Shown piece by piece: positions 44,223 through 52,496 of a stretch of DNA of 64,000 bases. The position numbers and the translations under genes were made by a program. How positions within the stretch are numbered: the stretch's first letter is position 1; each line of letters starts with the position of its first letter. The stretch is from Bacteroidaceae bacterium (GTDB taxonomy: Bacteria; Bacteroidota; Bacteroidia; Bacteroidales; Bacteroidaceae), in NCBI GenBank assembly GCA_017465905.1, contig JAFTVE010000030.1, positions 1 through 64,000 of the forward strand. The letters run 5' to 3'. The notes beneath the pieces were generated by a model that saw only the letters and a list, made by a program, of their open reading frames with translations, made no database searches and had not been told where the DNA came from.

Positions 44223-44239
44223 AGAGTACAGGCAAAATA

Positions 44240-44269
44240 TTGATAATTAAAAAATATTGTATATCTTTG
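44240..44269 (+). promoter_or_regulatory. Promoter of the 147-aa barrel-like protein
   Basis: TTG (44240-44242) and TATCTTTG (44262-44269) are 19 bases apart, a clear Bacteroidales promoter. The start codon is at 44306. Confidence 0.65.
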
Positions 44270-44305
44270 CCCTGTAAAACTTATTAACTTATAATAGATA
44301 CAATT

Positions 44306-44749
44306 ATGAAAAAGTTTTTGATGATGGCAGCCCTCATGGTTGCAACATTGACAGTGAGTGCTCAGGACTACAATTGGGCAGTGGGTGTACGCGGTGGCGC
44401 GCTCAGTGGTTTGACCGCCAAGAAGAACCTCGGCGGCAACGCTATTGAGGCAGGCCTCTCACTCGGTACCCACACAATTAACGTAGAAGGTACATACCAG
44501 TGGCAGCAGCCCATTATCACCGATGGATTCAACCTCTACTACGGTGTCGGTGCATACGCAGGTCTTTATACTTTCGAAAACACAGGTTACCTGCATCTCG
44601 GTGCTGAAGGTGTACTCGGCTTGGAGTACAAGATTCCCGGTGCACCCATCGCTCTGTCGGTAGACTATCGCCCCACATTCAACATCCTTGGCGGCTTTGG
44701 TCACTCAAACTTCTACAACTTCGGCCTTGGCGTGAAGTTCTGCTTCTAA
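44306..44749 (+). CDS. Small secreted beta-rich protein, possibly outer-membrane barrel-like, 147 aa
   Basis: A signal peptide ends near TLTVSAQ (residue 19). The mature part alternates short strands with Gly turns (WAVGVRGGALSGLTAKKNLG, LGAEGVLGLEYKIPGAPIAL) and ends GLGVKFCF, the aromatic C-terminus common for outer-membrane barrels. At about 128 residues it could form an 8-strand barrel. No specific family is recognised. Confidence 0.65.
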   Translation: MKKFLMMAALMVATLTVSAQDYNWAVGVRGGALSGLTAKKNLGGNAIEAGLSLGTHTINVEGTYQWQQPIITDGFNLYYGVGAYAGLYTFENTGYLHLGAEGVLGLEYKIPGAPIALSVDYRPTFNILGGFGHSNFYNFGLGVKFCF

Positions 44750-44778
44750 TCACATAGAGCAGTTACAGAAAAAAGGAA

Positions 44779-44806
44779 AGCGGATGCCTCTTTGGGGTAT
44801 CCGCTT
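44779..44806. terminator. Bidirectional terminator
   Basis: AAGCGGAT-GCC pairs with GG-TATCCGCTT between converging genes ending at 44749 and 44812. Confidence 0.8.
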
Positions 44807-44811
44807 ATCTT

Positions 44812-45312
44812 TTATCGGAAGTCCTTGAGCTGTGCCTGCAGACGCTGTCGGGTAAAGAAGATACGGCTCTTGACCGTACCCAAGGGCAGAGAGAGCTTCT
44901 CGGCTATCTCACGGTACTTGAAGCCCGACACATGCATGGCAAAGGGCACGCGATACTCCCTGGGCAGCGTATTGACTGCACGGCGTATCTCCTTGGTGTC
45001 ATAAGCACTCTCGGTGCTGGCAAAGCCAGCATCCTGCGGCAGGGAGAGATGGTAGAGGTTATCGGTGCGGTCCACAAAGGTCTGGTCGCGCACCGTCTTG
45101 CGATAGTTGTTGATAAAGATATTACGCATGATGGTGTACATCCACCCCTTGAAATTGGTGTCGGGGGTGTACTTGTCTTGATTGTCCAGCGCCTTGAGCG
45201 AGGTCTCCTGCAAGAGGTCGTAAGCCTCATCGCGGTCCATCGTGAGCTTGAAAGCGTAGCGCAGCAGTTCGTCCTGTACTGCGACCAGGTCGCGTTGAAA
45301 TGAGTCGTTCAT
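44812..45312 (-). CDS. ECF-type RNA polymerase sigma factor, 166 aa
   Basis: Region 2 is clear (LRYAFKLTMDRDEAYDLLQE, NFKGWMYTIMRNIFINNYRK), as is region 4 (LPREYRVPFAMHVSGFKYRE followed by IAEKLSLPLGTVKSRIFFTR). The length is typical. The neighbouring genes do not include a visible anti-sigma partner. The -7 element TACCTTTG lies on the minus strand at 45366-45359. The regulon is unknown. Confidence 0.92.
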   Translation of the reverse strand: MNDSFQRDLVAVQDELLRYAFKLTMDRDEAYDLLQETSLKALDNQDKYTPDTNFKGWMYTIMRNIFINNYRKTVRDQTFVDRTDNLYHLSLPQDAGFASTESAYDTKEIRRAVNTLPREYRVPFAMHVSGFKYREIAEKLSLPLGTVKSRIFFTRQRLQAQLKDFR

Positions 45313-45623
45313 ATTCTTTATCGTTAAAAAGGGTTAGTCCTGTTCGTCATTGATGCCGCAAAGGTAACATCAGGAACGACCACCCACGGCCCCCTCCCAG
45401 CTTTTCATATGGGGGGATTTCGTCAATTGTACATTATTCCCCCTCTTTTGATAGTTTTCGGGCCATCGCGTCCGTCGGATGCATTGGGCGAATATTGCGG
45501 CAAGGGGCTTGACAAAAGAGAGATAGCGGGCCGTCCTTGCGGGCGACTCGCTATCGTGGTTTTTCTGCTCAATGACTTCTTGGCCTCCGTCGAGGTGTAC
45601 ATGCTATATGGGTTGCATCATTC
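45313..45623. other. Gap region with sigma promoter and a hairpin, no gene
   Basis: It holds the sigma-factor promoter (minus strand, near 45360) and a hairpin at 45522-45555 (GATAGCG...CGCTATC, with inner GCC/GGGC pairing) followed by GGTTTTT on the plus strand. The hairpin could end a short plus-strand transcript, but no gene for one is seen. Confidence 0.5.
45522..45564 (+). terminator. Hairpin with T-run at the left border of the iteron module
   Basis: GATAGCG (45522) pairs with CGCTATC ending at 45555, followed by TTTTT at 45560. It lies some 60 bases outside the first TGTCA cluster. Confidence 0.5.
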
Positions 45624-45646
45624 TGTCAGTCGTGTCAACGGTGTCA
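45624..45646. repeat. TGTCA iteron triplet (cluster 1)
   Basis: TGTCA occurs at 45624, 45633 and 45642, an exact 9-base step. On the minus strand these read TGACA. The last copy includes the stop codon of the DUF3987-like gene. Related triplets lie at 47528, 47578 and 47768. Confidence 0.75.
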
Positions 45647-47002
45647 GCCGATTTTGTGATAGGTACCTCCATCACCCTCAGTGATTTTTCCTCGCTTCTT
45701 CCATTGCGCGATGTTGTCTGTGGCTCGTTTCCTCGCCTTCGACGCGTCGCATCCTGCAAGGATGTGGAGCTTCACGAGCTCCTCTCTTGTGAATATGCTT
45801 GGCAGGGACGATAGAAGGTTGGTCTTCGCGGGTTTGGCACACGCCTGAGCCGCCTCGTACTCTGCCTGCATCTCACGGATTACCTGATCTCCGAAGAATG
45901 TCATCTTACAGTGGAGGTCATAATTGAGGCTCCACTCAACGAAGTCTTCCATTACACTGTTCCACTCGCCGTCGTGAGCGACGTAGAGCACTATTGCCTT
46001 GCTCATGGCAATAATGTACGCCCTGTTGAGCAATGGGCGCAACGCCTGCTGTATGTCGGGCGAAGCGATTTTGATTCGTTCCTCGGTTTTTTCGTACAAT
46101 CGTTTTATCGACTCTGTGATGCGTGCATCACCAATCTCTCCTTTGGCCTGAAGGAGTCGTTGGATATACACTTGCAGCTCGCTCATAAACTGCTCATCAT
46201 AGTCCCCCTGGAAAGGGATTCCGGCGTCCGGCTCCCGGCGGATGGTACTCACCATGATGCGTGAGCCTGCACCATTGGCAAATTCACCCTTGCCGAAGAA
46301 GTTCCGCGCCTGAGCAATGGTACTCGAGGCGTTGAACATCCAACGGAGCGGAGCCTCTCCGTTGACGCCATCCTCCCCCACACGGGCCTGACCGTAGGGG
46401 GCACAGTCAAATGCAAGACGTACCACCTCTGATACGCCGCTAGTGCCACACATCTTCGTCAGCAGGGCCAACTCGGATGTTCGGGTATACAGGAATTTAC
46501 CATTGGCATCAAGTATACGCTTTACGAGGGTCGGATTTGTCGCATTTGCAGGCAACACTTGTCGCTCTCCCACGGGCCGGTCAAGGCGCGGTGCATTACG
46601 GGGCAGACTCTTGCACGTCTGTTTCCATTCCTCCTCTTCTCGGTTCAGCCTATCGGTCTCCTCCTTGATGTCGGCGATAATTGCCTCGATGGGGTCATCA
46701 AGAAGACTCTTTCCTACCCCAGACGGAGCTATAGTGACACTTTCAAAGACACATTGGCGTGCCTTGTTGTCCAAATATCTATAGGTATAGCCACTCATGT
46801 GCACTGCAAGGGGTGCAAAGAGGGCTGTAGCAAGGCAGGGCTTGAACTCGTCCTCTACCTTGCTGGTCAGTAGTTCAATCAACGGAGGGAGCTGAGGTGG
46901 GAACTCAGGCTCCACGGCAAAGATTTCACATTGACTGTCCGTGTTTTGAACAGGGACCTCCTGGAGGTCTGCACTGCTCACTAGTACTGCAGATTCAGAC
47001 AT
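45644..47002 (-). CDS. P-loop protein, DUF3987-like, 452 aa
   Basis: A Walker A motif ESVTIAPSGVGKSLLDDPIE lies at about residues 88-107 (GVGKS 95-99). The following region has an Arg-rich stretch, TSELALLTKMCGTSGVSEVV (strand/helix) and a basic C-terminus with a possible DNA-binding helix set (CDASKARKRATDNIAQWKKR). This pattern fits DUF3987/primase-helicase-type proteins found with HU-like proteins in Bacteroidales accessory regions. It begins 8 bases inside the end of the 97-aa gene. The function is inferred. Confidence 0.65.
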   Translation of the reverse strand: MSESAVLVSSADLQEVPVQNTDSQCEIFAVEPEFPPQLPPLIELLTSKVEDEFKPCLATALFAPLAVHMSGYTYRYLDNKARQCVFESVTIAPSGVGKSLLDDPIEAIIADIKEETDRLNREEEEWKQTCKSLPRNAPRLDRPVGERQVLPANATNPTLVKRILDANGKFLYTRTSELALLTKMCGTSGVSEVVRLAFDCAPYGQARVGEDGVNGEAPLRWMFNASSTIAQARNFFGKGEFANGAGSRIMVSTIRREPDAGIPFQGDYDEQFMSELQVYIQRLLQAKGEIGDARITESIKRLYEKTEERIKIASPDIQQALRPLLNRAYIIAMSKAIVLYVAHDGEWNSVMEDFVEWSLNYDLHCKMTFFGDQVIREMQAEYEAAQACAKPAKTNLLSSLPSIFTREELVKLHILAGCDASKARKRATDNIAQWKKRGKITEGDGGTYHKIG

Positions 47003-47288
47003 ACTCGCCCTCCTCTACATTTTCGTTCACAGATGCAAGATGAGTGACAAGTCTTCCTAAGCAACGCTGGGCATCTTCACTGCAAAGGCCTACGGTTTCC
47101 ATCCGGCTCAGAGTCTCCTCCTTGCACCAAGATGTGTCACGCATGGCCATATACAACTCGTACGCCTCACGATTCAGGCGCTTTATCCTTCTCTGCATTT
47201 TCTTCAACTCAACCAAGCAGTCCTTCTGCTCGATGCGACTTTTTTTGATAGCGGATTCGCTACCGCTAAAATAAAATTTTTCTTTCAT
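46995..47288 (-). CDS. Small coiled-coil protein, 97 aa
   Basis: Charged residues dominate; about 15-60 is a predicted coiled coil (RIEQKDCLVELKKMQRRIKR). There is no signal peptide or membrane helix. It overlaps the start of the P-loop gene by 8 bases, so translation is probably coupled and the two proteins may work together. I do not recognise a family. Confidence 0.6.
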   Translation of the reverse strand: MKEKFYFSGSESAIKKSRIEQKDCLVELKKMQRRIKRLNREAYELYMAMRDTSWCKEETLSRMETVGLCSEDAQRCLGRLVTHLASVNENVEEGEYV

Positions 47289-47527
47289 ATTTTAAAAAAA
47301 TTCTTTAATGTTATACAATCGCTTGAATAACAGAAGTATCCGAAAATACTTGGACAGGTCATCCTTAAGTAACGGATGACCCCTGAACTTCTTTAATTAT
47401 GAAAATCTCGGTATAGCATGTACACAAAGTCAAAGAGCACGTGCCTTGGCCCCATAGAGAGGCCTGGCAGTAATCAGACTCGCAAGAGGTGATAAGGTTT
47501 AATCAAATGCGAAAAAAAATTTTTTTA

Positions 47528-47550
47528 TGACAACGTTGACAGTACTGACA
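47528..47550. repeat. TGACA iteron triplet (cluster 2)
   Basis: TGACA occurs at 47528, 47537 and 47546, exact 9-base steps. Confidence 0.8.
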
Positions 47551-47577
47551 AAAAATGAGGGCTCTTTTCGGGAGGGC

Positions 47578-47601
47578 TGACATGGCTTGACATGACTGAC
47601 A
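47578..47601. repeat. TGACA iteron triplet (cluster 3)
   Basis: TGACA occurs at 47578, 47588 and 47597 (steps 10 and 9), starting 32 bases after the last copy of cluster 2. A T-run follows. Confidence 0.8.
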
Positions 47602-47767
47602 TTTTTTTGCCTTCTTACCTACGGATTCCCGAAAACGAACCTGTGATTTTTTTCTGAAAAAAAGTTGCAGAAATACTTGGAAATCTGAAATTTAATGTAT
47701 ATTATTGTATAGAGGGAGGAGGCTCCGGCTCATAGAAAGAAATTTCCAGATACACCCCCTCGCCATG

Positions 47768-47790
47768 TGTCATTCATGTCAATATCGTCA
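47768..47790. repeat. TGTCA iteron triplet, inverted (cluster 4)
   Basis: TGTCA at 47768 and 47777 and CGTCA at 47786 keep the 9-base step, in the orientation of cluster 1. It lies 56 bases before the HU-like start codon. Confidence 0.7.
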
Positions 47791-47845
47791 GATGAACCTA
47801 TTTCGTAGATTATCAGTCATTTATTAACCAAAAATCTTTTTAGCT

Positions 47846-48268
47846 ATGTCAATCAACTACAAAGTTTCCAAATGCAAGAATCCCGGCAAGAATGCTGTGG
47901 AGGGTACGACTTACTACTCGGGTAAGGCTGTGAAGACGGGCGAATACTCGTTTGCCGACCTGGCTCGCGACATCAACAACTCGACTACCGTTACTGCTGC
48001 CGATGCAATGGCGGTGCTACGCGCCATGAAGGCGTTTATCATCAATGCGTTGCTCGATGGACGTGTGGTGGTGCTCAACGACCTTGGCCGCCTTTAGGTG
48101 ACATTACAGGGCAAGTGCTACAGTGCCGATACGATGGCTGCCAGCGACTTCTCGCCAGCATCGATGATCAAGGGCCACAAGATCATCTTCCGCCCCGAGA
48201 AGGAGCTCAAGAATGAGGTGGCTGCCGGCATCACTCTCAAGCGCGTGGCTTCAGAAGCAATGGCGTGA
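47846..48268 (+). pseudogene. HU-family DNA-binding protein interrupted by an in-frame TAG
   Basis: The frame reads MSINYKVSKCKNPGKNAVEG...ADAMAVLRAMKAFIINALLD then GRVVVLNDLGRL and a TAG at 48095-48097. Past the stop the same frame continues VTLQGKCYSADTMAASDFSP and IIFRPEKELKNEVAAGITLK to a TGA at 48266, giving the full length (about 140 codons) of the histone-like HU proteins of Bacteroidales. A single C to T change in CAG (Gln) would explain it. TAG is used as a normal stop elsewhere in the window. The truncated 83-residue product lacks the DNA-binding arm and C-terminus. Confidence 0.8.
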
Positions 48269-48409
48269 GGCAGCGAGAGCTGTGCATGACGCTCGGCATT
48301 TTCAAGACAAAAAAAAGAGGGGCAGGCTTCCCATGGCGGGAGGTCTGCCCTGTTTTTTTCATTATGAGAGTTTGAAGGAGTTCAGACAAATGTCTTTTTC
48401 GCTTTGTGT

Positions 48410-48489
48410 CATCCTGAGTGAAACGAAGGATCTCAATGCATAGTCCCAGCGCGAGATGCTTCACATTCGTTCAGCATGACAGGATGTTA
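48410..48489. repeat. Dispersed repeat, third copy
   Basis: GGATCTCAATGCATAG and CGCGAGATGCTTCACATTCG followed by TTCAGCATGACA match the segment near 59186-59240. It lies just past the 3' end of the M60-like gene. Confidence 0.65.
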
Positions 48490-48501
48490 CCAAGTCCCTC
48501 A

Positions 48502-51500
48502 TCAACGCTCCGTCACGACCACCTTCTTGCCGCCACGGATATAGATGCCGGGACGGGGTGAGGCGACACGTCGGCCCTGCAGGTCGTACCATGCCTCGTC
48601 GGTGGCATCGGGCTTCACGGGGAGGATGGAGGTGTCGGTCCTCACCTTGGAGATCTTCCACAGCAAGCTCTTCTTGGCCGAGGTCTGCACGTAGTCCGAG
48701 GTGTTGGTTGTCCAGTTCTCACCCTCGGCGTTGGCGATGAAGAATCCACCCTGTTCGTTGTCGGGTGTGAGCACATAGGGAGTGGCCTCGGTCTTTCCCT
48801 CCGGGTCTACCGCCAAGTAGCTCTTTCCGCTCACGGCATAGGCTGCACTGCGGGTGGCAAAGTTGGCAATGTGGTATACGCCCTCGGTGCCGGTGGGCAG
48901 GAAGTACCACAGATAGCTGGCATCATCGTCCTCGGTATAAGCGTATGGGTCATACTCGACGGCACGCAGATAGTTGAGGTAGCGGGGTGCGCTCTGCTCG
49001 TAGGTGAGGTAGAGTCCGCTCTCGGCCTCGGTGATGTGATACAGCACATAGTTGCCCTCGGTAGATGCCTGTGGCAGGTAGAGGGGCTTGCTGTAGCCGG
49101 CTGCGATGTTGTCGATGAGGTTGGTGATGGTCTTGATGAGGGCGGGGATATTGTCGTAGCAGTCGACCAGGCGGCAATCCAGGTTGTTGTGTTCAAACAC
49201 ATACCATAGCAGCTCAACGGCCCAGGCGAGCAGTGTGCCAGCATCCACAAGTGGGGTGACATCGGCCTGCAAGGTTATCGGTCTATTTTTAGCAATCATA
49301 TCGTTGCTGTAGTCGGCGATGAGGTCGGCCAACAAAGCGTCGGCACGGGCCATCAGGGCGGTGAGCTGGTCATCGAAGATTTCGGTCTGCCCGTCGACGA
49401 TGCAGGTGAGCATCCATGTCGAGGCCGTGGCATCGGGGAGCCATCCCACGACGGTCTTGCCGGCATCGCAGTGCAGGGCGCCGTAGTTGTTCGTGGCATC
49501 GTTGATGGTGAAGGTTCCGTTGCCATTGTCGGTCACGGTGAACTTCACGGCATCGGCGGTGGTGGTGGCTGCAGCGCTCACCTGCACGCTCTTTGCCACG
49601 GAGCTGATGTACTTGCCCGTGCTCTTGTTGATGATATAGTAGGTACCGTCCTGTGCTGGCTCGAAGGCCCATTGCTTGGCCTCGCTGGCCTCCGGGTCGG
49701 CAATGGTGCAGCGCAGCTTGGTGCCCGATGTTGCCACCGAGTAGGCGGGGTAGGCGGCATTGTGCAGGGCATACCAGTTGGCGGCATAGATTACCTGCCT
49801 GATGTCCGTCGCTGCTGCTATGCGGCGCATCTCGGCATCGAGCAGTGTGGCCCACTCACCGTAGCTATGGGTACTCTGGTCCTTCTGCTCATAAGCATAT
49901 TGAGCCTGGACGAGCAGGCTGCCCAGGTCCTCCACTGCCGAGGCGTAGTAGTAGCCGGGCTTCATGCCGGTCTCGTCGCTCATGGACATGGTAGCCTCGG
50001 CCTGCTTGATGGCAGTGGCCAATGCCGCATACTGCTGCTCCTCGTCGCCACCTTCGGCAACGGAGAGTACAGGCACATCGGTACCGTCGGCCTGAGCTGC
50101 CACGATATAGATGTCCTCGCCAGCTACCTCGTCGGGGAGCGTGAAGGTCAGCTTGTTGGAGCCATAGAGCAGGGCATCATCGGCCTTGGCATATACCTTG
50201 AAGCCTACGGCACCGCTGCCCTCGGTGATGGTCACCTTGGCACCTGCCTTGCTATAGAGATAGCCCTCGGCCTTGACAGCGGTATCCATGAAGTCGGTAT
50301 AGTGGCCCACATCGCCCGCAGCCTCACCCACCTGCACAGAGGTGGCATGGCTGAGCTTGTTGCCCTCGCCGCCATCGGTACGGGGAATGGGCTTCACACG
50401 GTCCTCGATGAATGCAATGGCCGGAGCCTTGGGATATTGGGCAGCATGGGCCAGGAACTCATCGACATCGCTCTGGCGAGTGGTGAGGTAGAAGTCGCCA
50501 TAGTCGCCGATGTGTTGCTTGTCGGTAATCTCCAGATAGCCCCAGAAGCGGAAAAACTCCGAGAGGTCGAGCTGGGCCACATCGCAGCAAGCCTTAGCAA
50601 AAAGAAGCAAGTCCTCGTTGCCATACACGTAATTGGCATAATACTTGGGGTCGCGAGCCTTCATCGGCGTAGCACGCATGGCCTGCAATACGCGAGGATA
50701 GAAGGTGGTGTCAACCTTGGCCTCATGGAAGTAGAGGTAGAGCTGCCAGAACATGCGCATGGTAGAAGCTCCGTCGCGCAGGATATAGGGCTTGTGGTCG
50801 GCATAGTCGGCATAGATGACGCTGTTGGCCGATCCGCGCGAGATGTACTTACCCAGCTTGTTGAGCGTGAGGTTGGAGAAGAAGTTGTTGCTCACCTCCG
50901 ATGTACCTACCGACTGGATGGCAGCCTGATGCACATGTCCGTTCTCGTGGGCAGGTCCCCAGCAGTTGTCGGCATTGCTCATCATTCTCGCGTAAGGGAG
51001 CAGGTTGTTGATATAGGTCTCGGCATACTGAGTGCGGTAGTGAGTTGCCGACTGATAGCCCGTGGTGAGCGAGATGGCACAGCCGAGGTTGTTGAACTTC
51101 GTCAGACGCACATCCTCGATACCGAGCATGTCCTGCTGCCAGCGTGTCATATCGTCCCACCAGCCGATGGCATCAGAAATCTTGGTGGGGCAGCATTGGT
51201 TCATATACTTGGTACTCATGTGGAACATGATGCGCTCGCCCTTCACCTGAAACACATCGGCCGTAGCGAGATTCTGCATCATATCCACCCAGTCGGCATC
51301 GTCGTGCTCCTCCTTGTTCCAGAAGCCATTGACCGTACCCTCCTCGACATGGATCTTGAGCTTGGGATAGTCGGTAATGAGCACATCGCTCTCCAGAGAA
51401 GTCTTACCCACATAGCGGATGAAGAGGTTCGAGTAATCCTTCACGGTAGGCACCATGTTGAGACCCTTATGCAAGCTGTAGGCCGTTCCCTGGATGCTTG

Positions 51501-52413
51501 TGCCACTGATAACCTCAGCCTTCAAGGTCGCGCCCTGGGGGACGTCGTCGCCTACGAAGATGTAGAGCACCTCACCGGCATTGCCATACACACCCGTGGG
51601 ATTATTGATGCGGCTATACTTCTTGGTGTAGAGCACCTCGGCCCAATAGTCGGGGTCGCTGTAAGCCTTGTAGTCGCGTATGCGGAACTCCTGCTCGCGA
51701 TGTCCCCAAGCCTGGTTCTTCACCTTGATGGCAATGTCCTGCAGCGATGAGGGCAGTGCCGCCATAGCTGTACGCAGGGCCTCATCGTCCATCGCAGCAT
51801 ACGAAGGCAACAACTCGGTACAGGTAAGGTCGGTAAAGAAAGTAGGCAGCAAGGCATTGTACTCATCGACATGATTCATCAGCTCCAGCTTAGCCTGATA
51901 CTCCTTGTAGAACTCCTGGAAAGCAGCCTGCTGCAGGGCAACAGCATCTGCCGACACCTTTACCTCCTCGAACTGCCACTGCGACGACTCGTTGGCCGAG
52001 TCCCACCAGCGCACAATGTTGTTGCTGGGGTCGCTATGGAAGAAGGCATTGTTGCTTTGGCTAATCGTATACTTGGTACCCGAGACGTTGTGGATATACA
52101 TCGTCGCCTCTGTCGTTCCCGTGGTATACGACACCGACTGATTGGGATTATGCTGGATATACTGTCCCGAATAGGCATTCTGGAACATAAACCCGTTACC
52201 CTTCTCTATCAGCATCCACAGCTGCTTGTAGTCATTGCTTCCTGCCGCATCGGCCGACAGCAGTTCGCGGGCTATACCATCCTCGCTGATTACCTTCTGC
52301 GACTTGCAGTTATAGATACGGTACACTTTTCCGGCTTCCGGTGCCGTGTAGGCAAAGAGCTGAATGGCTGTTGCCACCATCAATAGCACCATTGGGAGTC
52401 TCATCTTCTTCAT
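48502..52413 (-). CDS. Secreted M60-like metallopeptidase, 1303 aa
   Basis: M60 (enhancin-like) peptidases cut mucin-type O-glycoproteins. The zinc motif HENGH is at about 489-493, with a Glu (E506) twelve residues later, fitting HExxH-X(8,28)-E. An N-terminal signal peptide (MKKMRLPMVLLMVATAIQLF) precedes a ricin-like or other beta-rich domain (about 25-155), then the peptidase region. The C-terminal half has RICIN-like repeats (ANWYALHNAAYPAY, GTYYIINKSTGKYISSV). The last residues (WYDLQGRRVASPRPGIYIRG) form a motif often seen at the ends of Bacteroidales surface proteins. It is downstream of the MG2-like gene. Confidence 0.85.
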   Translation of the reverse strand: MKKMRLPMVLLMVATAIQLFAYTAPEAGKVYRIYNCKSQKVISEDGIARELLSADAAGSNDYKQLWMLIEKGNGFMFQNAYSGQYIQHNPNQSVSYTTGTTEATMYIHNVSGTKYTISQSNNAFFHSDPSNNIVRWWDSANESSQWQFEEVKVSADAVALQQAAFQEFYKEYQAKLELMNHVDEYNALLPTFFTDLTCTELLPSYAAMDDEALRTAMAALPSSLQDIAIKVKNQAWGHREQEFRIRDYKAYSDPDYWAEVLYTKKYSRINNPTGVYGNAGEVLYIFVGDDVPQGATLKAEVISGTSIQGTAYSLHKGLNMVPTVKDYSNLFIRYVGKTSLESDVLITDYPKLKIHVEEGTVNGFWNKEEHDDADWVDMMQNLATADVFQVKGERIMFHMSTKYMNQCCPTKISDAIGWWDDMTRWQQDMLGIEDVRLTKFNNLGCAISLTTGYQSATHYRTQYAETYINNLLPYARMMSNADNCWGPAHENGHVHQAAIQSVGTSEVSNNFFSNLTLNKLGKYISRGSANSVIYADYADHKPYILRDGASTMRMFWQLYLYFHEAKVDTTFYPRVLQAMRATPMKARDPKYYANYVYGNEDLLLFAKACCDVAQLDLSEFFRFWGYLEITDKQHIGDYGDFYLTTRQSDVDEFLAHAAQYPKAPAIAFIEDRVKPIPRTDGGEGNKLSHATSVQVGEAAGDVGHYTDFMDTAVKAEGYLYSKAGAKVTITEGSGAVGFKVYAKADDALLYGSNKLTFTLPDEVAGEDIYIVAAQADGTDVPVLSVAEGGDEEQQYAALATAIKQAEATMSMSDETGMKPGYYYASAVEDLGSLLVQAQYAYEQKDQSTHSYGEWATLLDAEMRRIAAATDIRQVIYAANWYALHNAAYPAYSVATSGTKLRCTIADPEASEAKQWAFEPAQDGTYYIINKSTGKYISSVAKSVQVSAAATTTADAVKFTVTDNGNGTFTINDATNNYGALHCDAGKTVVGWLPDATASTWMLTCIVDGQTEIFDDQLTALMARADALLADLIADYSNDMIAKNRPITLQADVTPLVDAGTLLAWAVELLWYVFEHNNLDCRLVDCYDNIPALIKTITNLIDNIAAGYSKPLYLPQASTEGNYVLYHITEAESGLYLTYEQSAPRYLNYLRAVEYDPYAYTEDDDASYLWYFLPTGTEGVYHIANFATRSAAYAVSGKSYLAVDPEGKTEATPYVLTPDNEQGGFFIANAEGENWTTNTSDYVQTSAKKSLLWKISKVRTDTSILPVKPDATDEAWYDLQGRRVASPRPGIYIRGGKKVVVTER

Positions 52414-52459
52414 TTGGTCTAGATTTTTTTGATTATTAATGTATTATTGTTTTTCTTTT

Positions 52460-52496
52460 CGTTATCGTTAACATTAACGTCAACGTTATCGTTATT
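52460..52496. repeat. 6-bp tandem array (CGTTAT type)
   Basis: CGTTAT, CGTTAA, CATTAA, CGTCAA, CGTTAT and CGTTAT follow one another in strict hexamer register, in the gap between the MG2-like gene and the M60 gene. Confidence 0.7.

Larger units (their letters stand above)
47289..47845. other. Intergenic region with iterons between the P-loop unit and HU-like gene
   Basis: The AT-rich 557 bases carry three iteron triplets (47528, 47578, 47768), runs of A and T near 47510-47527 and 47601-47608, and a near-palindrome TTGGCCCCATAGAGAGGCC near 47450. No gene is seen. The region has the look of an origin or of a control region for two diverging genes. Confidence 0.5.

Noticed and set aside
47846..48268. 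Possible recoding of TAG as glutamine
   Set aside because: Several intact genes here end in TAG (for example TetR, the LamG protein and birA), so a nonsense mutation in one gene is simpler.
49471..51750. Long open frame on the plus strand opposite the M60-like gene
   Set aside because: It lies wholly antisense to a well-supported gene. Its composition mirrors the codon pattern of the real strand and no known motif is present.
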